From positions 1 to 31,535 of the forward strand of contig LRSR01009947.1 of the NCBI GenBank assembly GCA_001579985.1: a stretch of DNA of 31,535 bases, given 5' to 3'. The stretch is from Hypsibius dujardini (Eukaryota; Tardigrada; Eutardigrada; Parachela; Hypsibiidae). The notes beneath the pieces were generated by a model. The model saw nothing but the letters and a program-made list of their open reading frames with translations. It searched no databases and had not been told where the DNA came from. Position 1 is the first letter of the stretch; each line of letters opens with the position of its first letter. Positions 1-9,213 of this stretch are shown piece by piece. A program made the position numbers and the translations under genes.

Positions 1-69
1 CCTATGTGTATAAAAAACATATTTAAAGCCTGCACTTTAGTTATCCTCTTGGACTGAGTATTGAAAAAC

Positions 70-3000
70 CTCGCTCCTGACACGGTCCACTTCGACCGTC
101 GTAACCACATGGCGGGGTATTCGGCGGAGGACCCTTATTGTCTGCCCACACAATGGGTCGTATGGTGCTCAGCCTGCGCGTCGCAGCGGTGTACTCTAAG
201 ACGGGCTGAAAGAATTTAGGCATACCCCATTAAGAACGAATGGCTCCTTCAGTACATTAAAGAAAATTCAAATTAAATTATAACTAATATTTCAATTTTA
301 AATTAATTTGAAGCGCTATGTTGGCCTGCTAGTAAAATATAAAGATATAGTATTGTTTTATAAAAAAGATGTCAACAAATTTAAATTTAGTATTAAATAG
401 CTTTCCTGTGAAAAACTTAATTGTGGCCAATACTGATCACAATTTTTCAAAATCCATACCACAAATTTGGACGCGGCGGCATCAAAATTGAGAAGGTAAA
501 AATCGAAGATTCGGTCGCCCTGTGTGCTGATTACAATTTCCGTGCCGACACCGTGAAACACACGGCCCCACATTCGCCGTGTCAGAGCGAGACCGTCCGA
601 AGGATCACCACCGTCTCGAATAGTCTCGTTGAGGACGATGCCATACAGGCGACAGGCGTCGAAGAACCCCATCACTGAATGAGACACCTGCACGTACAAT
701 GGATCTTGTTTATTCACTTTGATCGAGGTTATCGTGATGGGATGGTCACTTTTATTTTAAATTAATGACCGGGATATAAATACATGTACCGGGGGATGGC
801 TAAACTAAACTAAAACTAAACTAAAACTTTTAGTTATTAAATTCTCGGCTTTAGCTTTTTAGTTATTTTAGTCTTTTTAGTTATTGAAAATTTAACTGAG
901 GGAAAAAAATCAATTCATTTCGATTAAAACTAAAAAAAAATTTAATTACTAAAAATCTAAAAAACATCTTGTAGTTGAATAGTTTGTAATAAATAAGAAA
1001 TAATTTGTACCGTAGTTGAGTAATTTTAGTTTTGCCATCCCTTCATGTACCCATAAATGTGTGACCTTATCTGTGGAGTAGCTATGGTGATATTTCCTGG
1101 CTGAGAGGTCCTTCACGCGATTCATGTAGACGGTGTACTCGGGATTGTCCGGCATTTTAAGCTGCACGACAAAGAGACTCTGGTACGCCCGTTTAGCATC
1201 CTACGAGAGAGCGAAGGAAAAAAAACATGTTCCGGAAGCTTGCAAGCACAACACTGTATAGGACTCTATCGACGACGATTTCCACGGTAAAAATGCCGGT
1301 TCTACAAAACCGAAAGAAAATACTGCCAAATCCGGTACATTTTTCTAATTATTTCAGTCGATTTTAAATAAAATTTAGGATGGAGTAAATGAAAAGCACG
1401 TACGTACTGTTCGATCTTAATCCAGCTTCCGCATTTTGCACTGATTTATTATGGGTTATTATGGCAATATCTTTTATTCAGAACGGAGTAACTGTAGTCC
1501 ACATTTAAGTGGACAGGAAAAGACAGACGTACATCATCGTCGTTGTAGCTGTCTTTGTGAAAACTGTCCAGTTGACCCTCAGCCGAAGTGTTATCCGTGG
1601 TCGCGTTAGACGACAGGGAACCAGATTGGCCGGCAACGTAAAAAAGACCAGTCGTCAGGTACACCTAAAATGGGATTAATCGCTGTCAGTTAATTCCTGT
1701 ATGTGCGCCTATATTCCAACTGTGTTGTCTGGATTAAGGCAGAAAACTCACGTAGTCGCCACGTGTCATGTTGAGATCAGACGCTGTCAGCTGAAATGAG
1801 GACCGGGTTAAACCCGTGATTATCATTAAGACCTCTTCGTAAACTACAATTGCCGGTCACTGCCGCATGGGAAGCGGAACTGGAGGCCTACCATTATTTG
1901 ACGTGTGACGTTGGACAAGGCAGCAATTATAATCACTGAAAACGCATAAAGATGTTGAATGACGTTGATTTTTGAAGATAGAACGCCTACCTCGGGAAGT
2001 GCCTCTGGCTCGCAATAAGACAGATTTGTAATCGGCTTTCATGACATAAGTTGACGGCAAGGGGAGCATTCTGGAGCCAAAATCCGCACCCATATCACGG
2101 AGCATCTGCTCGAAGCTTTTAGCAAATGCCACTGAGCTGGCATCACTGTCATAAACCTAAAAAAGGAAACTGTCTCTCTGTCTCTCTGTCTGTCTGTCTG
2201 TCTGTCTGCCTGTCTGTCTGTGTGTCTGTGTGTCTGTGTGTCTGTGTGTCTGTGTGTCTATGTGTCTGTCTGCCTGTCTGTCTGTCTGTCTGCCTGTCTG
2301 TCTGTCTGTCGGTCTGTCGGTCTGTCTGTCTGTCCGTTTTTACATCTGTTTGTCTGCTTGTCTGTCTTGACGTTTGCCTGAGTGTCTGCTTGTCCACCTT
2401 TTCATCCGTGTCGACTTATGTCTCTATGCGTCTGCTTTCTTACCACAACAATATTCGTCCATTGGAACGTTTCCAAAATCTTAGCCACAAACACTTGCAC
2501 CGCTGCCTGCGTGAAGCCAAGCCGAGTAAGTAACTTACTAGCCGCTTTCTGGTCGGCCGTAATGCCACCGGCCTCCGTGGTAAGGACGGGAACATTCCAA
2601 TAGCTCAACAGACCACGAATCTGCTCAATCGCCCCCGTACACGCTGGGCCCATAAAGACGGAGCAGCCCAGAAAACTTTTCTGCAGTTGAAGTTCCACAG
2701 CTGATGGCGATGTCATCAGGAATCTAAAACAGATATGTGGGTCAATAGGCGGGAAAACCAGAGCGCAGGCAGGCATGTAAAGAAGCTGTCTCAGACAGAC
2801 AGACGGACAGACAGACAGAGAGACGAACAGAGTGATCGCGAGAAATACAGACAGACAGACAGACAGTCAGATAGACCCATGGAAAGATAGGCAGTTCAAT
2901 ACAGCATATAAGGCATAGCAAGTATGAGTGAACTTTGTTAAATCATCAGAGACCGAGACTCACAATAGTTTGTTTTGGTGCCTAATTAAGACACCAACGA

Positions 3001-3338
3001 AAACATAGCAATTATAGCAGTATTTCTATTTGATCAGGTCTAGACTTATATTTAACTTACGTTTCGTCTGTGCACCCTCCCGGCAAGTCTATCTTGACCC
3101 ATTCAAACTGAAACCGGTCTGGGAATTCTTTCCGGAGCATTTCCATGCCCAACTCAATAGCCGGGTCGATGACAGCGTCCTCGTCCTCCCACAACTGACA
3201 GAAGGTGACCACAGTGGCGTTGGCATACTGCTGAAAGAGGTCCGTCTTCTGGCAGAAATTTCGGCATTGCAGCGAAGCAGACATGCCAGTCAAGATACAG
3301 AGCGCGAGAAAGGTCACCAGCACTCCGTATCCCGCCAT
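70..3338 (-). CDS. Receptor-type guanylate cyclase (natriuretic-peptide-receptor-like), 5' part, extracellular region
   Basis: Eight exons on the minus strand: 3338-3061, 2723-2444, 2156-1991, 1843-1752, 1664-1533, 1200-1051 (or to 1066), 687-460 and 205-70. Together they encode about 487 residues and continue off the left edge. The start at 3338 gives a clear signal peptide ([18 protein letters not shown]). The rest is an ANF-receptor ligand-binding fold with [101 protein letters not shown] and, in the last exon, NTPPCGYDG. This order is typical of membrane guanylate cyclases, which make cGMP on peptide binding. The transmembrane, kinase-like and cyclase domains are outside the window. The donors at 1532, 1050/1065 and 69 are my best choices and less certain than the rest. 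A ligand-clearance receptor without a cyclase domain cannot be excluded. Confidence 0.85.
791..1043. mobile_element. hAT-like MITE with 8-bp target duplication
   Basis: A 253-bp A/T-rich element with imperfect terminal inverted repeats: it begins GGGGGATGGCTAAACT and, read from the other end, AAGGGATGGCAAAACT. It is flanked by a perfect 8-bp direct repeat CATGTACC at 783-790 and 1044-1051. An 8-bp duplication and such termini fit the hAT superfamily. It is rich in TTTAGTT/AACTAAA motifs and has no transposase. It lies in the intron between exons 6 and 7 of the guanylate cyclase gene. Confidence 0.8.
2171..2397. repeat. CTGT tetranucleotide microsatellite
   Basis: Long, mostly pure (CTGT)n with TGTGTC interruptions, inside the guanylate cyclase intron 2157-2443. 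It fills most of that intron. Open frames through it (poly Cys-Leu-Ser-Val) are translation artefacts of the repeat. Confidence 0.97.
2792..2872. repeat. CAGA microsatellite, interrupted
   Basis: Interrupted (CAGA)n in the guanylate cyclase intron 2724-3060. It has the opposite strand orientation to the array at 2171-2397 in the neighbouring intron. Confidence 0.9.
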
Positions 3339-4151
3339 TAATGGCGCGATTTTGCTGGACAAACGAAGACTGACATTCACACAAACAAAACTGTGTTTAC
3401 CGACGATGATGCTTACCAGGGTAGACGGCTAGATATCGCTATGTGTTAGGAACTTGCGCTTCATGTAATTCAACGATCGACGCACCTCCTAAGGACCGTG
3501 ATGACAGCCATTTGGCTTGATTGGCTCATGCAGTGTAAGTATAGTGTAGGTCAAATTGTTGTGCCCGTTTGGCATAGTTCACGTAAAGGTCAGGCTATCT
3601 GTGTCGCACTGGTAATTGGTAATAGCAGGTGAGCTTAGATGTCTCGTTGGCCCTAAGACAGACAGACAGAAAAAAGATTGACAGTCAGACAGACATACAG
3701 ACATACAGACGGACAAACAGACCAACAGGTAGGTAAGCAATCAGACAGACAGACAAACACAGACAGACGGGCAGACAGGTATACACAGACAGATGCAGAC
3801 AGGCACTAAAATACAGACAGACAGACAGCCAAACAGACAGAAATATAAAAGACAGGTTGATTACAGCAACAGACAAGCATCTAGAGTAAATGCATGCATT
3901 TTACAGGCAAAGTGCTTTAGGAATTAGTCTTTGATTTTTATCGGCAGCAAAATGTTCAATGTTAAATAAAAAATCACAACAAACAAGAAATGACAACTTC
4001 AACCAGTGCCAACATTTCACACAGCAACGATGTTTTCTTTTAAACCGGACAAAAACAAACCGAAAAGGAACACTATAGGTCAACAACCACTATCACCCAA
4101 CAGAATAATACAGGATAATTACGAACGTGTGTCAGAGGCTTACTTGAATAG
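3339..4151. other. Spacer between guanylate cyclase 5' end and ABC transporter 3' end
   Basis: About 810 bp between two minus-strand genes. It must hold the promoter and 5' UTR of the guanylate cyclase gene and the 3' UTR of the ABC gene. The only clear structure is a CAGA array near 3655-3880. I see no convincing exon; open frames over the array are repeat translation. Confidence 0.7.
3655..3878. repeat. CAGA microsatellite, degenerate
   Basis: CAGA/CATA tetranucleotide tract with frequent substitutions, in the spacer downstream of the ABC transporter gene. Confidence 0.9.
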
Positions 4152-5684
4152 TTAGGTAATACTGAGCATTTGGCGCTGGATCAATTTCTTGAAGGCCCCC
4201 TCCTCATCGGTCAGCAGGTCCGAATAGGTGCCGCGTTCGACGATCCGCCCTTGATCCAGCACGCAAATCTGATCGGCATTGCGAATGGTGGAAAGGCGAT
4301 GAGCCACCGACACGACAGTTCGGCCCTTCATCAGCTCCTTCAACGCAGACTGGACGAGGCTTTCACTTTCTGAGTCGAGGGAGCTCGTCGCTTCGTCCAG
4401 CAAGAGAATTTTGGGGTTCTGCGAAAGGGAAACATGCACTGAAGCAGGGACACAAAATGCTGTCGCTTTCTCACCTTCACTAAGGCACGCGCTATGGAAA
4501 TCCGTTGACGCTGCCCACCTACGCAATCAAAATCGCTCTTTAGGTGAGATAACACACTTTTGAATTTGTCGACTTGCTTGCCTGTTTTAGATAATTTGCC
4601 TGTTTGCCTGCGCGACAGCCTACCTTAACATTCTAACTGTCTATCTGTCTGCGTACCTGACAAGAGTAAACCACGCTCGCCAACGACTGTCTCGAACTGC
4701 TGCGGCATAGCCATGATGAAGTCGTAAGCATTTGCTTTTTTGCAGGCGTCCACAACCTGTTCCATACTAATGTCCCCGCTGCCGCCATATACAATGTTAT
4801 CATACACACTGCACGAAAACAGGTGGACATCCTAGCGGAAAGACAAAGTACCAAGTGTAGAAAGCCAACAACTGTGATTAAATGTCCGAACACGAAACTA
4901 GGGATGGATACAAACGTACTTGTGGAACGTATCCGATGTTGGACCTCAGCCACTTTGGGCTGAGTGTCTTCACGTCCACTCCATCCAGGTACACAGATCC
5001 TAACATTCGAAGTAGTCACATTTAAAGACACAGCGTAACAACAGAAAACGGCTGATAGGTGCTAAATAAACATTCGTTTACGGTTTTTGAAATCTATCAA
5101 AAATCATCTCTTGCCTTTATCCGGATCGTACAACCGAAGCAGTAGAGAAATAATTGTCGATTTGCCGGATCCACTAAAACGTAAGAAGCAATATCTGAAT
5201 GTCTGACATACTAGTACATAAAAGAGACAGGCATTAACGGTTTCAATGTTTTACCTTGGACCGACGAACGCAGTGAAACTTCCCTCTGGAATGTCCAGCG
5301 TTAGTTCCTGCAGTACCGGCACTTCCTTTCGACTGCCGTAATTGAAATCAACATTCTGGAACTTCAAGGCAGCCCGTAGTGGAGTGGAAGGTATGACTCC
5401 AGCTAAAGCAGGAGTACAAGTCAATTAAAATCACTCATACCTAGACACAGACATGAATCAAACCTACATTCGAGTAGAATTCGGGGAGGACGGTCCATAA
5501 TCTCCCATATCTTTGTGCTGGCTCCAATTCCCCGCATCATTTCCGAGTAGAACGAAGACAACCCTGCAAAATCACGCGTAACCAGTTTGTAAATTTGAAC
5601 AAAGCTGTTCTGTTCTGTCGATTTGTGTCACAAATTGTCTGTTCCCCTGGTTGTACGTCTGTTTGTTATCTGTTTTTTTGTCTG

Positions 5685-5715
<31 letters not shown>

Positions 5716-5720
5716 GTCTA

Positions 5721-5758
<38 letters not shown>

Positions 5759-7732
5759 GTCTGTCTGTCTGTCTGTCTTCATGTCTGTCTTCATGTCTGT
5801 CTGTCTTCATGTCTGTCTGTCTTCATGTCTGTCTTCATGTCTTCATGTCTTCATGTCTTCATGTCTTCATGTCTGTCTTCATGTCTTCATGTCTGTCTTC
5901 ATGTCTGTCTTCATGTCTGTCTTCATGTCTGTCTGTCTTCATGTCTGTCTTCATGTCTGTCTTCATGTCTGTCTTTCCGTCTGCCTGCATATATGGCACT
6001 TACCAGCAATTGATACACCGACGTAACCAGCGTACAACAGGAAGGCCGACAAATCTCCGACCGTCACATCTCCACGTGACATTAGTATTCCACCATAATA
6101 AAGAACGGATAAAACGACCATATTGCCCGTCAATCCAGCCTACCAGTCATAAACGAGGCAAATTAGAACATATCCTTCCAAACTATCTGTTTGTGCCCTA
6201 CGTATTGGATGTCTGTCTTGTTTTTCACAGAAATTACCATCCCGAAAAAGGCGGCCTTGGCATTGGCTTCCTTGTACTGGAGACCGAGCATCTGTAGGAT
6301 ACTCTTGTCGTACAGGTCAATCTCCTTTTGGTGTTGATTGAAAGCGTGGACTGTCCGCATATTGCCCAGACGCTCCGTGGCCACTTGTGTAGAGTCCGCC
6401 CACGCGTCCAGAATCTTCTCCGTAATTTTCTTGAGAAAGCGACCGTACACGATGCCGAGGGCCGCAATCGGTGGAACCGTCACCAGTCCGACCATTGCTA
6501 GGTCCGCCGACACATAAAACTGTAAACAAGAAAAGACTATTAGACAAGATACAACGAAATCGACAAGTAGACAAAGGAAACGACCTACAGATTGACAGGC
6601 AGACAAATAGACAGGCACAGACAAACAGAGAGATAATGAGACAGACAGACCGACAGCCAGTGAGACAGACAGGCAGTGAGACATACAGACAGCGAGACAG
6701 CCAGAAAGACAAACAAATTGACACACAGACAAAAAGAAAAACACAGACAGACAGACAGGCAAAAAAAAATAGACACAAATATAAAGACAGACAGGCAAAA
6801 AGGCAGACGCAGGCTGACAGGCAAAGAGAATTATGTACAGTGCCAACGAACCATCATGCCAATTCCAGTTACGCTCGACAGCAAGGATCGCAATCCATCC
6901 GAGATGTTCTGCGTCAAGGCATCACCAACCGTCCAGACGTCATTGGAGAGCCGGTTGACCAGCTCGCCCGTCTTTTGATTGTCGTAGTAAGTCATGTCTT
7001 TGACCATCAACGAGGTGTATAGTTTGTTTCGAAGATCGGCGATAAGTCTGGCCGCTAGGTTACAAAACAGACGCAAATCTCGTTGGGCAGTGTTTCAGAG
7101 CAAAATGAAAGCGTGCTCTTCTTACACGTAGTTTGGAAGAGATAGACGCGGCCGAAATTCGCCGCTGCGCCAATCAGGAAGACGACCACGAGAATTGCGG
7201 CAATATTCCGGAGTGTCTCTTTGGTCCCTTCACCGGCCTTACTGACCAGGTCGATCACTTTACCGACGGAAAAAGGAATGGCCATCGTCACCGTACTTGA
7301 TATCAAGAGAAGGCCGACAGCGCCTAGAGTAACAGAAAAAAATTGTTGCAACAGCATGCCAATCAATCAATCAATCGGCTCACCTCCAATGGGCCATCTT
7401 TGCTGGTAGGCTTGACCAAAAAATCTCCTGATGTCTCCTTTCTTCAAGTTCTTCAAACTCGGTGTCGGAATCTCATCCTCCACAGTCTTGTCCTTCACTT
7501 TTTTTTTATCCGCCCGCTTGGCGGGATGAGATGTTCTATGCCGAGCGTGAGAGACTCGTTCAGTCCGAGCGGAGCTCCTCAATAAAATGGGATTCTTCTT
7601 GGTGGCCGCTGCCAACAGGGAAAACTTCCGCACACCCGCACACGCTTCCAATATCACGGGAGCCCTGCCAAATGACCGATGGGATTGCCGGACGGAGGAG
7701 TAGAGAAGTACAACCCCGAAATTTACCAGCAT
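4152..7732 (-). CDS. ABCB10: Mitochondrial ABC half transporter, ABCB10-like
   Basis: Twelve exons on the minus strand: 7732-7384, 7323-7126, 7054-6852, 6519-6238, 6139-6004, 5563-5468, 5402-5255, 5173-5115, 4999-4920, 4831-4657, 4518-4475 and 4418-4152. They sum to 2037 nt, giving 678 aa plus TAA, in frame at every junction. The N-terminus is Arg/Ser-rich and looks like a mitochondrial presequence. A six-helix ABC membrane domain follows ([39 protein letters not shown]). The ATPase has Walker A GPSGSGKST (about 469-477), Q-loop Gln517, signature LSGGQRQR (573-580), Walker B ILLLDE (594-599) and switch His630. All catalytic residues are present. The order and wording match ABCB10, an inner-membrane exporter linked to haem synthesis and redox balance. 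The start lies 2 nt after an acceptor (AG at 7735-7736); an upstream 5' UTR exon ends at 7821 (donor GTGAGT), and reading it in frame meets a stop. Intron 8 has a GC donor. Confidence 0.93.
5113..5114 (-). other. Non-canonical GC splice donor
   Basis: The exon 5173-5115 ends AAAG and is followed by GCAAGAG. The acceptor of the next exon (4999) restores the glycine codon of the DPDKG-SVYLDG run. No GT donor lies nearby that keeps the frame. GC-AG is the common minor class of U2-type introns. Confidence 0.85.
5681..5995. repeat. Compound CTAT/CTGT microsatellite and TCATGTCTGTCT minisatellite
   Basis: The tract starts as CTAT repeats, becomes pure CTGT, then changes near 5778 into units mixing TTCATG with CTGT in 6- to 16-bp combinations up to about 5975. 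It lies in the ABC intron 5564-6003 and ends a few bases from the donor at 5998-6003. Confidence 0.95.
6585..6828. repeat. CAGA microsatellite, degenerate
   Basis: Degenerate CAGA/CAGG array filling most of the ABC intron 6520-6851. It is opposite in strand orientation to the CTGT array in the intron at 5564-6003 of the same gene. Confidence 0.92.
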
Positions 7733-9213
7733 TTCTGAAAAACGGGACAGGCTATAATTGAGTGATGACTCGCTGCTTGAAATCATCGATTGATTGAGCG
7801 ATCCATTGATTTGCACTCACCACTGTTTTATCCTGGAACGTCAATAAATCGAGACCAACACCCGTCTGGGAAGTACACCTATACAACGAGATGTAAAAGA
7901 CATTCCTTGCATTATAAATAAATTTAAATAAAATTCAAACCGGTTCGAATAAGAAAACAATTGAAAAATGTACAGTGGTTCTTTCATCAGCTGCTTTTCT
8001 CTTCATGTGGCTCGCCACTCCCCTGCCGCAATATTATTTTGACCCAACCAGCTCACTAAGCGTGCTGCAGGTGGCATCACGGGGCAGGGCTGCTTGCCAC
8101 AGCCGGAAGTAAGCGAAGTTTTTCTTCATAATTAATTTTACTACGAGTATAACAGTAACTAAAAATTTCTCCGCTAAATTTTACTATTCTTTCGAAAAAT
8201 ATAGTTATCCGATAAGGGTCGAACAAAGGTACATAATGGTAGCGGACCTCAACTCATAACTCACGAGCCACCCGATCAAACGCCTCAAGATCGACGCGCT
8301 TTGAGTTTGAGAACCTAAGACGAAAGCGATGACTCATGCTTTCTTTTGCTGGGCATCCACAGCCGGCTGCCCGGTAGACAATTCGGAATTTGGACTTAGC
8401 TTTTATTGCCCGCATTTTCTCCTTCAAAATCTACAAGTCCAATCTCGATCCCAGATCTCTTCACACACGAATTTTTCACACCAACTCCGCACCCCTAAGC
8501 TCACTCGTTTTGAAGCGGGATTTTCCATACTCAGACAGAGAGACCAAGAAAGCGCATCGGTGCGCAGGTTGATATCCCATAGCAGCAGCACAACCAACTC
8601 ATCTCCATTAAAACCCCACTTTCTCCTCATTTAATCATCATTCCCGATCCTTTCCCACCTCTTCACTAGCAAAATTTCGGTGGAGGATTCAATTCCACAT
8701 CCTACTTTAACATCATTTGCCAAGTCAGGTGTCGCTGCAACTGTTCACAACAGGTAAAACGTAGTCACATGCGAAATCCCCCTTTTCAGACCAATCTTTT
8801 TTTCCAACTTTTTTCAATCTTTTCTTCTTTCTCAGTTAACGTTTCATAAAAGAATCCACGAGATATCAAATTCTGCGCCTGCTTCACGTTTGGTGCACTG
8901 GTAGGAAATTTTTTATAAAAGGTAAAACACTGCGGGATAATTGAACCCCTTGGCATGAATGGCATGCATTTTTTTGCAAAAACACCCTCACGTCCGCTTT
9001 TTCCAAACTCGCTTGTATTCTTTTTACAAAAAATTTGTTTATTGATTCGACTGGGAAATTTGCGTGGAAGAAATTTAGCATAGAAAAGGCGATAGGATTA
9101 CATCTTCCATTTTTCGGCGTCTTCGACAAAATTCAATGTTTACTCCCTTCTCATCGATTTCAAGGCTCTTTTCCTGCATCTTCCTTACAGTATCTTCATA
9201 TCCCGAGCGCAAA
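7733..9213. other. Divergent intergenic region (ABC gene and coiled-coil gene)
   Basis: About 1.5 kb between the ABC start (minus) and the coiled-coil start (plus), so it should hold two divergent promoters. The 5' UTR exon of the ABC gene ends at 7821 (donor GTGAGT). An acceptor CTTCCTTACAG ends at 9190, upstream of the plus gene, suggesting that its 5' UTR is also spliced. A GCGCA/TGCGC mini-hairpin lies near 8550-8565. Open frames at 8329-8634 and 8424-8630 show no recognisable protein. Confidence 0.6.

Noticed and set aside
2126-2533. Cys/Leu/Ser/Val-rich open frames (also at 5595-6297, 6163-6846, 21160-21489 and 21905-22463)
   Set aside because: These are translations of CTGT/CAGA or TGTGTC arrays. 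A 4-bp unit reads open in every frame, and the frames cross real splice sites of other genes.
5681-5995. Possible CRISPR-like array
   Set aside because: Units are 4-16 bp with no unique spacers, inside an intron of a eukaryotic gene.
8329-8634. 101-codon plus-strand open frame in the divergent intergenic region
   Set aside because: No motif, no splice partners, and a promoter-region location.
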